A stretch of DNA of 64,000 bases, from positions 5,580,001 to 5,644,000 of the forward strand of contig OY992835.1 in the NCBI GenBank assembly GCA_963921425.1. Direction: 5' to 3'. This document shows, one piece after another, positions 44,537 through 55,893 of the stretch. Below the pieces are notes generated by a model that saw only the letters and a list, made by a program, of their open reading frames with translations, had not been told where the DNA came from and did not search any database. How positions within the stretch are numbered: position 1 is the stretch's first letter; every line of letters begins with the position of its first letter. The position numbers were made by a program, and so were the translations under genes. The DNA is from Dryas octopetala. Lineage: Eukaryota > Streptophyta > Magnoliopsida > Rosales > Rosaceae.

Positions 44537-47500
44537 TTAGATCCATTCTAAATCACTAAATTCATCACTTTGGACACTATTTTCCTCATCATCTGATGGT
44601 CTTTGTTCTTCAAGAGGATTGTCATCTATGAAATCATCAACCAATACAGCTCTTTGTTCCATATCTTTTTCGCTTACAGCAACTGCTTCAGGTTCTACAT
44701 CATCTCTACACAATGGTATATTCGATTCCTCATTTTCATCTATAATAATTCTAACAGTGTCTTCTCCTTCTTCTTCTTGATCTGCATCATCTACCTTTTC
44801 ATTTTCAAGAACGTCCCACACATGTCTATGTTGAATCCTTTGAACAACTTTCCAAGTAGACCCCAGTTTTGGGTCGTCCAAGTAAAATACTTGACATGCT
44901 TGGGTTGCTAGTACATAAGGATCGTCATGATACCATAGGCGGTTTACATTCACTGAGGTGAGATGGTAATCTTTAACAAGTCTTTTCTTTTTCTTATCTG
45001 TGTCGAACCACTCACATTTGAAAAGGATCACATGATATCCATATATAAATTGTATCTTAACAACACTAACCAACTTTCCATAAAAATCACAATCATCATC
45101 ATCATGTGACCCTGGCACCATAAGACCACTATTTTGTGTTGTGCGGTTTCTTTCAATTTGGTTGACCCACCACCGAATCCCATTAACAATGCACCCTGTG
45201 TAAGTTTCTACCCGATTATCTGGACCATATGATAGTGCATACAACTCATCAGTCACCGACTCATCACCCTCATCATAAAGCGCCTTCACATGTTCTTTAA
45301 ACCACTTAGGAAATAATTTTCTATGTCTCTTATCTAGGTCAACTGCACTCTCTGTTCGTAACAATTCATAATGCTCTCTGCATAAACAACACATGTTGAA
45401 AGTTAAATTACATTACTGGAAGCTTAAAAAAATTTCATAAAATAAATAGAAAGGTCATTCTCACAAAGAAAAATGAACCGAATGCTACTAGTATTAAAGT
45501 ACCTTCGAAACGGTTCAACCTCGTCGCAATTATTTAAGATATACCAATAAGATAATTCATTTTCACTGTCTGAGGGATGAACCATTCTATAACCACCAAA
45601 TGGACTTGCATTCTGAGAAAATACTGAGAGCTTCGCATCAATTTCACCCCCATCAACATTTCTTTCTGGTCGAGTGAATGATGTCTCAACATTCTGGAGA
45701 TACAGCGCACAAAACGTCACCGACTCATTAGAAATATATGCCTCCGCAATTGAACCTTCTGGTCTAGCTCTATTACGCACATAACCCTTCAACTTTCCCA
45801 ACATCCTGAGCACAATTAGAAAAAACTAAATTACAATTCAAACTAACTAACTTAAAATTAATATGAAAAAAAATAGAATAGAAGTATTGAGTACCTCTCT
45901 ATCGGGTACATCCATCGAAATCCAACTGGTCCGGCAAGTTTTGCCTCACGTGGCAAATGCACTGCTAAATGTACCATGATATCAAAGAATGCAGGCGGAA
46001 AGATTTTTTCAAGTTTGCATAGTATGTACACAATTTCAATCTCCAACCTATCAAGGTCTGCAACATTTAATGTCCTTGCACATATCTGTTGAAAGAAGTT
46101 GGATAATTCTACAAGTGGGGAACACACATCCTTTTTCAAGTATGGTCGAATTCCCACAGAAAGAAGACGTTGTAACAAGACATGGCAATCGTGGCTCTTC
46201 AACCCCGAGATCTTACCATCTTTAACATTTCGTGATATATTGGCTGCATAGCCATCTGGAAATTTCACTGATTTTAAGAATTGCAAAAATTCTCTACGCT
46301 CAGTTGGTGACAATGTATAACATGCATGAGGTTTCTCAATTCGGTTATGACGCTGTCTTAGATGCAGTTCCTTCCTTATTTTCATATCTGCCAAATCTAG
46401 TCGAGCCTTGTTTGTGTCCTTGTTCTTCCCTTCTATACTCAACAATGTTCCCAAGATGCTATCACATATATTCTTTTCAATGTGCATTACGTCTAGATTA
46501 TGCCTAATTTTTAATTTCGCCCAATACTCTAATTCAAAAAAGATGCTCTTTTTTGTCCAATTCAACTCATTGGGTGTCCGCTTCCTCTTCCTATCCCTAT
46601 TATCAGGGTGTTTACCAGGCTTAGAAGGCATAAGGTGATCAAATTGTAACAAGACATCATCACCAGATAATACCCTAGGGGGATCCCTCATCTCATGCTT
46701 TCCATCAAAATCAAGACTCATACGCCAATGATGGTTTCTACCCAAGTAACGACGATGCCCTAGGTAACAAACCTTACTCCGCAGCCCATGCGATGATGTA
46801 TCCTTATTACACACAGGACATGCTAAAAAACCTTTAGTGCTCCAACCTGATAAATTTCCATAAGCTGGAAAATCATTAATCGTCCACAAAATAGCTGCTC
46901 TAAGGTTAAATCCGGAATCAGTTAGTTTATCATAAGTGCCTACGCCTTGTTCCCACAACTCCTTAAGCTCGTCAATTAAAGGGCGCAAATACACATCAAG
47001 TTCCTTGCCAGGGGCATTTGGACCAGGTATTAGCAACGTCATGATAGAGTATTGGGACTTCATACATTTCCAAGATGGCAGATTATATGGAACCAACACC
47101 ACTGGCCACATACTGTAAGATGAGCTCATATTTCCAAATGGGTTAAACCCATCGGTTGCAAGACCTAACCTGACATTGCGCGGGTCTTGAGCAAAAGATG
47201 GGTACATTCGGTCAAATTCCTTCCACGCAATAGAGTCGGCTGGATGTCTCATAACACCTTCAATATCAACCCTTCTATCCTTGTGCCACCGCATATCTGC
47301 TGCTGTATGTCTTGACATGAAAAGTCTTTGTAATCTTGGCTTTAATGGAAAGTAGCGCAAGCATTTTTGTGGAACCTTCTTACTCTTTTTACCTTCACTA
47401 GAACTGGGAGTGGGTAAATACCTTGGCTCATCACATTCTGGACATTTTTCCTTATGTGCATGCTCTTTATAAAACAAGGCACAATCATACTTACATGCAT

Positions 47501-48182
47501 CAATCTTTTCGTACCCCAAACCCAGATCTTTCAAGATCTTATTTGCAGCATAATATGATTCTGGAATGTTATTGGGTTTAGGGCACATTCGTTTTAAAAT
47601 TTGTAACAGCATATCAAAAGACTTGTTAGTCCAATGATTAAGGACCTTGCAGTTCATGAATTCCACAATAGCTGTTAAAACTGTAAATTCTTCACAGCCA
47701 GGGAAAAACTCCTTTTTCGCTTCAGCCATTAACTTTTCATACTTAGCAGCTTCTGCCCTATGCACATTGTTTCCTCCATTATCCCCCACTGTAGGTTCAG
47801 TGGCTCCCAATATATCATCCTCTACCACTAAATCTTGATCCATGTCTACAACTTGTGGGAATGCATCATCCATAATATCAAGTACATCATCATTTGGTCT
47901 GCGTGCCCCTTGAGCAATTGGAGGAGGGGGATCTTGTCTCTGTGATCCCACTTGTTCTCCATGATGTATCCAAGTGTCATAAACCACTGACATCCCATAA
48001 TGAATTAGATGCATCTCAATAACCGATAAAGACTGCCATTTCAGATTCTGACACTTCACACATGGACATGGAGTCTCATTACTAGAGTTCACATGCTGGC
48101 CTGCAACTTCTATGAATGATTGAATACCTTCAATATATTGCTGACTCACTCTATTAGGATTGTGAATCCATCCTCTGTCCAT
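44537..48182 (-). CDS. TNP2-type CACTA transposase, 3 exons, 1,143 aa, intact
   Basis: Exons 48182-45895, 45805-45503 and 45377-44537 join in phase to 3,432 nt. The domains read in the usual CACTA order. The Transpos_assoc domain covers residues 3-77 (RGWIHNPNRVSQQY, CPCVKCQN). The TNP2/Transposase_21 core is about 230-480, with LATDGFNPFG (Asp344) and ILWTINDFPAYG (Asp437) as probable catalytic acidic residues, and CPVCNKDT. It continues through HNLDVMHIEKNICDS, and DUF4218 includes GLKSHDCHVLLQRLL and runs across the first intron into KLKGYVRNRARPEGSIAEAY. DUF4216 (YTGCIVNGIRW, VILFKCEWFDTDKK) lies in the last exon, followed by an acidic tail. The enzyme would cut and join the element ends in the nucleus. 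No stop or frameshift is seen, so the element may be able to move. Confidence 0.93.
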
Positions 48183-48306
48183 CTTGAACTGATTGAATAT
48201 TCTTCTAATCTAGCTACCAAGTCTGATCATTTTTCAATTGTTAATAAACAACAAGCTACACATTTGTCAACTTCACAAATTTAAAAAAATATATTCAATC
48301 AATCAA

Positions 48307-49070
48307 TGAACTTTAACAAGTTATTCACAAATTAAAATCAGATATTCATAACCTATTTAATTTTTTTGCTCTCATTTATAAGAGTATAAGAAGCTGTCGT
48401 AAGAACATTTCAGGAGAGTGCAGATACATTTCCAGTACAACACACAAACAAAAATGACTAATATACAAGTTCCCAATTTAACTAATATGCATTTGCTGCT
48501 ACTAGAGGTTCCCATTTGGTTTGTGTTGTGCATGACAATTAGAAACCTATTTTTGTTAATTTAAATAAACAGAGCTGACTATGCACACACTGCAATTCAA
48601 TTAATATGGTTTGATAGGCTTATTTACCTACAATCAGCTGCTCAATTCGTCTCGATTGCAATTTCCAAGCTGAAATTTGACCGATGAGTGAACTTTAACA
48701 AGTCATTCACAAATTAAAATCAGATATTCATAACCTATTTAATTTTTTTGCTCTCATTTATAAGAGTATAAGAAGCTGTCGTAATAACATTTCAGGAGAG
48801 TGCAGATACATTTCCAGTACAACACACAAACAAAAATGACTAATATACAAGTTCCCAATTTGACTAATATGCATTTGCTGCCACTAGAGGTTCCCATTTT
48901 GTTTGTGTTGTGCATGACAATTAGAAACCTATTTTTGTTAATTTAAATAAACAGAGCTAACTATGCACACACTGCAATTCAATTAATATGGTTTGATAGG
49001 CTTATTTACCTACAATCAGCTGCTCAATTCGTCTCGACTGCAATTTCCAAGCTGAAATTTGACCGATGAG
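48307..49070. repeat. 382-bp direct tandem repeat in the transposase 5' region
   Basis: Two units (48307-48688 and 48689-49070) begin GAACTTTAACAAGT and end TTTGACCGATGAG, differing at only a few positions. They lie just upstream of the transposase ATG (48182, minus strand), where promoter or leader would be. Confidence 0.9.
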
Positions 49071-50170
49071 GAGAGAACTAAAGAGCTGAAAGAGGAAAAA
49101 AAAAAAAAAAAAGTAAGCTAAATTCAAGATTGAAAAAACATACCCAGATTTGTCAAAAAATATTTACTCTAGTTAAGGCATGCATCTATGTTAAATCGTC
49201 GACATAATGTAAGTATTCTTTCATACAATTTGAGTTCATGGTATTTATGTGCTTGTAGTCTTACTGCTACTTTTAATTTTAATTTTTAAGGTAAATTGTC
49301 TCAATCAATAAGGCAGCAACACACCAACACAAGGCAATCACAGGCAAAATCATGCACAAGCACAAGCACAAGCAATACCGTCCGTTTATTAGCTTTTCTA
49401 GAAAACCTTAACATGGTATTTGTTCTTAGTAAAAAAGAAAAAGGAACAGAAAAGTGAGCATAAATATTTTGGACTTTGGAGGCAACGATTTAATTGATAG
49501 AGAGATAAAGACTTTGCTTGCAAAACATTACTAGAGGTGTTGGTTTTTACTAGGAGTAGAGTCAGCTGAAAGCACATTATTCAATTAAATATTAAATTTT
49601 TGTTTGCAAAGCTTGTGTCATATGTCTGCAAATATTAAAGGTAAAGTAGTACTAAAGTCAATATAGTCATATCTTTGCAAATATTAGAGGTAGAGTAGTA
49701 CTGACTACTAAAGTCATATCTTTGCAAAGTTTGCATCATATCTTTAGCTGAGCAATATTAAAGTCAATAAAGTACTAAAGTCATCCCTATAATTACAAAG
49801 TTTGCGTCATATCTTTAGTATTTTACATTTGCAAAGTTGCAATGCATATGAAACAAATCCCTTTAGTATTTGTCTACTCTACATTTTAATAATGTAAACT
49901 ATCTTCAATCAATCATGAACACTAAGAGCCCCAAAGGATAGCAGTTTTAAGGTTTTTTTTTTTTAATTATTTACTCTCAGCATTTTCCAAGGAGAAGAAA
50001 AACATAGTTTAGTTTAAGAGAGAGAAGCTATTAGCTATATCTATCTATCTATTTAGGGAAGACCTGTTCCTATTTGTTGAGCATAAGAAGAAACTTAGGA
50101 GACTAGTGTAGTGGTGAAAATCATCAATATACAGAGAGAAATAAATTAAGAAAAGAAAAACAAAGGTGAA
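49071..50170. other. CACTA leader region preceding the MYB60-like exon
   Basis: AT-rich DNA with an A run (49098-49113). Near 49600-49860, phrases such as CATATCTTTGCAAA and AAAGTCA recur several times. The 150 bp before 50171 are purine-rich (AGAGAGAAATAAATTAAG) and may be a captured MYB 5' leader. No other gene seen. Confidence 0.5.
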
Positions 50171-50303
50171 ATGGGCAGGCCTCCTTGCTGTGATAAAGAA
50201 GGGGTTAAAAAAGGACCATGGACTCCAAAAGAAGATATCATTTTAGTCTCTTACATTCAAGAACATGGTCCTGACAATTGGAGGGCTGTTCCTACCAATA
50301 CAG
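50171..50303 (+). pseudogene. Captured R2R3-MYB first exon (MYB60-like), open
   Basis: The 133-nt frame reads [20 protein letters not shown], then [17 protein letters not shown] and RAVPTNTG, ending in phase 1 at a GT donor (50304). This length and junction are the canonical first exon of MYB60/MYB30-type R2R3-MYB genes. It has no stop; Lys replaces the usual Glu in WTPEED, and Asp replaces the usual Gly in HGPGNW. The following sequence runs on as intron and I found no second exon, so the DNA-binding domain is incomplete. Read without splicing, the frame ends at 50383. It lies on the opposite strand to the transposase, upstream of its start, with the same orientation as the other MYB exon. 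Confidence 0.9.
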
Positions 50304-52483
50304 GTTCAATTGTTTCACCAAATTATGTGTCCGTATACACATATTATTATTATATACATAATACACTTATTACAAATAAATAAAATTCAGAATAAGCTCA
50401 AATTTAATTAAATAAAAAATGTTACATTATTTGAGGAATGTAGCATCACTCCAAATAACAGCAAGGCAAAAGCAAACTTGGGGGCAGAGTGAAAGGAAAG
50501 GATATTCTCATGCATATGAACTGATGGATCAAATAAAGTTAATTTTATTGGTCTCTTCCACACCCACTTTCCGAAAGTACTAATACAGAAGAACTTAATA
50601 CAAATCATCTCAATTCCAAATTTTCGAAAGCATTCAGGATACAATTAACACCCATTCGAACTAATATATGAAAAATGTATTCTGTTTCTGTAAAACTGTA
50701 AAAGTAATGGAAAGATCAATTCATTTGTGTTATGCAAGCATATTGGGTTGACCCTTGTTAATTTGTTTGGATTTCGTCAAATATAAACCTGATTAGCAAC
50801 ATAATTCTTGTCTCTTTTTCTTTTTTTAGTAACATATCATGGGTATGTATATAATCTGCTGGTCAATCTTGTTACGGGTTGTAATGGCAATCTGGGTTTT
50901 GTATAATTTTGAGATAAGGAGGTAGGATGTTAACTCTCCATTATTTGTTATTGGAGGAAGTGACATATAAACCAAAATCCTTTTAAGAGAAAAAATGAGA
51001 AAAGGGGGAATCTCCATAATGCAACTAAAAAGGAAAGCTTTACCACTTACCTCTTGCCTCACCACACGCACAACAACAAATAAATTTGCTGTACATCTAA
51101 TTTTATAATTAACCTCTATTGAACAACAGGCCGGCAATTCAAAACCAAAGATAGCTATTGAATACAACCTAAATAGGCTAGGAATGGGCCTCTGCAACAA
51201 CCTTCATCATAAGACTGTTTAAATGATAATTTGCCATGTCTCTCATTGCCTACATCCTTTATTATAGAGAACATTCACTCTAGTAATACCTCCCCATTAA
51301 CAGTAAGCCAATATAAGAGTGTCTTAGCGTAAGTAGACCAACCAAGCAAATATTGGACAAACCCATTTTACAAATCAACATTATTCCCTTTTAGCATTCC
51401 CTAGATAAAAGTGGGGTGGCCATGTCCCCAACTAAAAGCTAAAAGAAAGCCTTTTCTCAGTGTTATAGGACATGTGTCTTACAACTTACAAGCACTCAAC
51501 CTAAACTAAACAATGATTCTTCATAAACTTCTCCAGCAATTTTTTCAGAAAATCCAACAATTAACTTGTTCAGAAACTTTTACTTCTTCAACTTGTTGAG
51601 CAACTTATCCAGTAAGTCCAACAACTTGGCACGGAAGAGAAACATTTTCAATACAGTCCAGATTGCTACGCTACTACATAGAAAGAGTAGGGGGAAAAAA
51701 AATAGAGTAGGGGAAAAAAAAAAAAAGAGCAGCACCCCAAAATAAATAAATACTCAAAAAGAGCAGAAAAAACATTTGTCATCAAGACTCATGACAAGTC
51801 AATTAGGAACGAAGGGAGAGAATGAGATAATGAGAAATTTGGAGAAGACAGCACTAGCAGAGCACATTTTGGTTTCTGATTTTTCAAAAGGTTGCTAGAG
51901 ATAATTTAAGTTTTTACTTTGTCTTCTTCTTGAAAAGAATATAGTTATTTGCAGAGACCAATAAGATACAGAGTGAAGAACAAATTTTCTAGAGGCTATA
52001 CATGACTCTGATAAAGAAGGTTTCTAGTTTTTATTTTTTATTTGTATGGTTTTCGAATCATAAATGGCAATCTTATGTAATTTTCATTCCATGTAGTTAC
52101 CGAAAAGAGAAATACTGCATCCCCATTTCCTTTCTAATCCATGAAAATTAACCAAACAGTCATTCCAACTCAGACATACGACTAAACAAACACAGAGGGT
52201 TTAGGAAATGCAAACCTGAAGACAAACAATGGAAGACCTCTCAGCTTGGCACTTGTAGATTGGGAAGATATGCTGAGAATCAAGCGCCGCCGTCGGAATG
52301 GGCCGAATCGGAGTGAGGAAGAGAAAGAAAGAGTGAAAGAGAAATTAGGACAAATGAGAAAGAATTCTATCTGAAAGAGTTCAGAACAAATGAGAAGTTT
52401 CTTTTTGGGAAATGTAAAAAATCATTTAAAAAAATGGACAAGGGAAAAAACTGGGGGAAAAATATTATGGGAGCCAAAATTTG
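50304..52483. other. CACTA 5' region between the MYB60-like exon and the subterminal zone
   Basis: The first part is probably captured MYB intron 1. The rest is AT-rich with no supported gene. A GC-richer patch near 52280-52320 (GCGCCGCCGTCGGAATGG) followed by AG-rich DNA could be the first exon or leader of the element's minus-strand transcript. An A-rich stretch lies at 51705-51730. Confidence 0.4.
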
Positions 52484-52776
52484 GCGCCTTAATTATACGC
52501 GACGAACCTAAATACAATAGGCGACCAACCATTTGGTCGCCCTAAAGTTCAGTCACTTCGCTCGTAGACCCACCAAGGAATTGGCCACGAAATATTTATT
52601 TCGTCGCCCAATAATCTATCGGCGACGAAATATTCTGTCGCCAATTTATATTTGTTTCATCGCCAATGAGTTTACATATTAGTTTTCCAAACATTAAATC
52701 ATAGACGACGAGATAATATATTTGGTCGCTAATTACACATATAGACGACGGAATTGAGGTCGGTCGCCCAAAAAGT
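52484..52776. repeat. CACTA right subterminal repeat zone
   Basis: Repeated GGCGACGAAATAT, GGCGACCAA, TTTCGTCGCC and GTCGCC words in both orientations, matching the left zone. This is the 5' end relative to the element's genes, where promoter and TNPA-type binding sites would be expected. Confidence 0.8.
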
Positions 52777-52805
52777 CGTCGCTAAATGTACTTTTTCTTG
52801 TAGTG
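52777..52805 (+). repeat. CACTA right terminal inverted repeat
   Basis: Ends TACTTTTTCTTGTAGTG and is followed by the ACG target duplication at 52806-52808. It pairs with 39736-39764. Confidence 0.95.
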
Positions 52806-53199
52806 ACGTATGAGAATTCACCCTTGGTACAATGGTTGTATGTCATACAACCACATCAAATGGTAGAAAATTTATACCCTAGTAGTGGAAAAGTAAACTC
52901 ATTAATATTCAAGGGTCAAAAAGTGGTTGTATGATAGAAATTTCCCAAGCATGAATCCAAAATAGTTGATAAAATTCTGACTCTACAGAGCTAAATGACT
53001 GCTTATAAAGTACTTCCAAAATGTCAGCAAAAGCATACTTCATCTCCTTTGGTAAACCTCACATCAGTTTACCCTTATGCATGAAACCAAATAAGGCATA
53101 AAACTCTAACTATACAAAGATGAATGACTGCTAGTTGTAACTCGAAGCAAATCCTAAATCTCAGCAAAAGAAGTATACTTCATCTCCCTATGTAAAACC

Positions 53200-53332
53200 T
53201 CACAACAGTTTACGCTTTCCTTTCCGAATGACTGCAGCTTTCGCTTCAGTATAATCACATCCAGGCAAGTCTTCCACAATTGATTGATACATGTGGCATG
53301 AGCTACTCCCCAGCCTCAAGAGACTGTTTCAT
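53200..53332 (-). pseudogene. Coding-like fragment of an unrecognised gene, copy 2
   Basis: Same reading frame and basic C-terminal tail (RKGKRKLL, stop at 53200-53202) as 7176-7308, with no change of frame. The parent gene is unknown. Probably Helitron B cargo. Confidence 0.3.
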
Positions 53333-54610
53333 CAACTAAGAATTCAAGCAAGGGTTAGGTTTGTTTAGTACAGGAAAATCATTGATTAGATGAGCTATTA
53401 TAAACATTCAATCAATAAAATCTTCAAGTACCTTTCAGTCGTTGAAATCAAATCTAAAGACTAGGTGGCAGTAATCAAGACTGAGCATTCCTTGGTGCTG
53501 AGTCTGCTGACATAGCAAACACAAAACTATATAAATAACCAAACCAAAAATAGAAGAGAATAATTCATCACAAAGATGAAAGTGAGCATTTGCAAAGGGT
53601 CTGGTTCAAGCCATCATAGAGAATGAGCATTTGCAAAGGATCTGATCCAATTGCAAAGTGAGTATTCATATAATCCTCAAAAAGAAAGAAAAACATCAAA
53701 TAAATGAAGACTAATTCAATCAAAAAAATTAAATAAATAAAGACTGAAGTAGCATTGTACCTGTCAAATTAAATTTCTTATCAACCGGTGCACATCAACA
53801 TCAATTTAAATTAGTTTGATTCTTTAACTTTAATTTCGTATGTAAAAGACCATTTGTACTTGAAATACAACCATTTGTTATAAAACCAAGTTTCTTGAAG
53901 CAAACAAACTGTGGTAATATTTTCTTTCAAACAAACTTTTTTTGGTAAACACACCAAAGAACATTTTTTCTGACATTTCATCAAAGATCTCGTATAAAAC
54001 ATAAACTAATGCATGTGTAGAATAATTAAACATAAAATGATACCCAAAAAGCCTAGACTCAGCAAACTAGCTTTGAAGATATTGAGAATACCTTGTTCTT
54101 ATTTACCTAAATTAAATTGGAAAGGTTCTTATTGAGAATACCTTGTGGGGAGCGAATAGGTTATACAGTGTTTGACATGTTGACATGAATGGACAAACCC
54201 CAGAACTTGTTCGGATGACGTTTTCGTGCTGTTAGTGCACTATATGAATTGCTAGGGATTGATTTGATTGATGATGTTTTACTATTGATTTGATGAGTGG
54301 ATTTTCTTTTGCTTGCAAAGCTTATGGGATTTATGGTTTTTATATTACTTTTGAAATTTTTGAATTAAATGATGAAACAATGATTTGAGTAAAGTCTGTT
54401 TTGCATTAAATAATTTTAGATGGATTGAATTATTCGCCATTTTTGATCTAAGGGTTATCAAATATTTAAACAAATTATTTAAATGCCGTGTCTAAGTACC
54501 CACTGATTATTAAATAGGTCTTTGGGACCCATCACGGCACACACATAGGCTTTGGGCCGTGTGCCGGGATGCCTTGCCCTTTGGGGGTAGTCTACGTGCA
54601 CGTAAGACAT

Positions 54611-54916
54611 TTTGGCTTATTGTACGACGGCGATTCGACGGTACAAGGGCCACCGTATGTCCACTTGTATGACGGCGTTGCGACGGTACAAGGGACATCG
54701 TAATTCCACTCGCATGACGGCGTTGCGACGGTGCAGATGGAAGGGCAATCTACGTGTACGTACCACACTTGGCTTATTGTACGACGGCGATTCGACGGTA
54801 CAAGGGCCATCGTAAGTCCACTTGTATGACGGCGTTGCGACGGTACAAGGGACACCGTAATTCCACTCGCATGACGGCGTTGCGACGGTGCGGGTGGAAG
54901 GTTATGTAGACGGTTC
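54611..54916 (+). repeat. GACGG-rich minisatellite, copy 2
   Basis: Same two-unit structure and unit number as 8588-8893, with one or two substitutions. No unit has been gained or lost since duplication. Confidence 0.85.
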
Positions 54917-55699
54917 ACTTGGTGCGACGGTTTTGTAACGGTACCAGTGTGGAGCCCGTCAAATGGGTACTTATATGGCCAACGTTATTACTAAAAACTT
55001 TATTAGATAAAAAAACATTTTTAGTTATTCTTTTTATCAGTTCAAAACGTATTTTTAAAAATTGGGGGTTTTCAAAGAAAATGAGTAGTTTTATAAAATG
55101 GTTTTCAAATGAAAGGTTTTGAAGTTTATTTTGTCCACTTACTGAGAGTTTTTCTCAAAATTTTGTTTATGAAGTTTCCCCAGGTAGTAGCGATCACTGA
55201 GGTCGGACCGTACCACGTCGATGCAACGGGACCCATTTTAATTCGATTTAATCGATTTCATACAGTGACTTTTACATAAATGTTTTGGGCTCACACTATG
55301 ATTTATCAAATATATTTATTTATTATGTTAAGTGCATGGCTCATTCTTTGAAAAGAGGTTTAAAGGTCAAAGTTTCAGTATATTTATGGACTCGAGGTTT
55401 GGGGCGTTACAGACGAGGCGTGGAACTGGCGCCACATCATTAAACATGTTGCTTTATGATTGGCCACGTTGGAATTTAACCCCCAAACTTAGCAATGCAT
55501 CTTACATATGTCAATTTTTCAATTTAGTAATTAGTTTGATCATGGACACGATTGAAAGATTTTGTGTTACATGAATCCAATTTTCATTTCATCTGGGAAA
55601 AGCCATCTTTTTCTCAACAAGCCAAAATTCAGTTATTTCAACTACATCAAGTGATATATCTCTTGTGAAAAAAAAAAAAAAAAAGACTTCTTTTGTGGA

Positions 55700-55893
55700 A
55701 TTAACTAGGGGTGGGTTCGGTACGGTTACCGAACCTCAAACCTCAAACCGTGTACCGACCGAACCCTCCTCGGTTGGCCATTTTGGTTACCGAGACCGGT
55801 ACCGGAATGTTGGTAAACCGGCACTCGGTTGGACCGGCATTCTCGGTCGACTCGGCTCGGAATGGGCATTTAACCGAAATGGTGGTGGGTTGA
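55700..55893. mobile_element. hAT-like element end, copy 2
   Basis: Begins CTAGGGGTGGGTTCGGTACG with the same CCGACCGAACC-type words as 9676-9870. No right end found. Confidence 0.45.

Larger units (their letters stand above)
39736..52805 (-). mobile_element. CACTA (En/Spm) transposon, 13,070 bp, structurally complete
   Basis: Terminal inverted repeats CACTACAAGAAAAA and TTTTTCTTGTAGTG extend to about 28 bp with two mismatches. The 3-bp target duplication ACG lies at 39733-39735 and 52806-52808, and the empty site is seen at 6782-6784. Subterminal zones are rich in TTTCGTCGCC/GGCGACGAAA. Genes run on the minus strand, so the 5' end is at 52805: a long leader (48183-52805), TNP2-type transposase (48182-44537), then a Transposase_24-type gene (44430-40708). 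Two R2R3-MYB first exons lie on the plus strand. Both element genes are open, so it could be autonomous. Confidence 0.97.

Noticed and set aside
44603..44911. Plus-strand frames over the transposase genes (also 45989-46507 and 46936-47118)
   Set aside because: Antisense shadows of the TNP2 exons.
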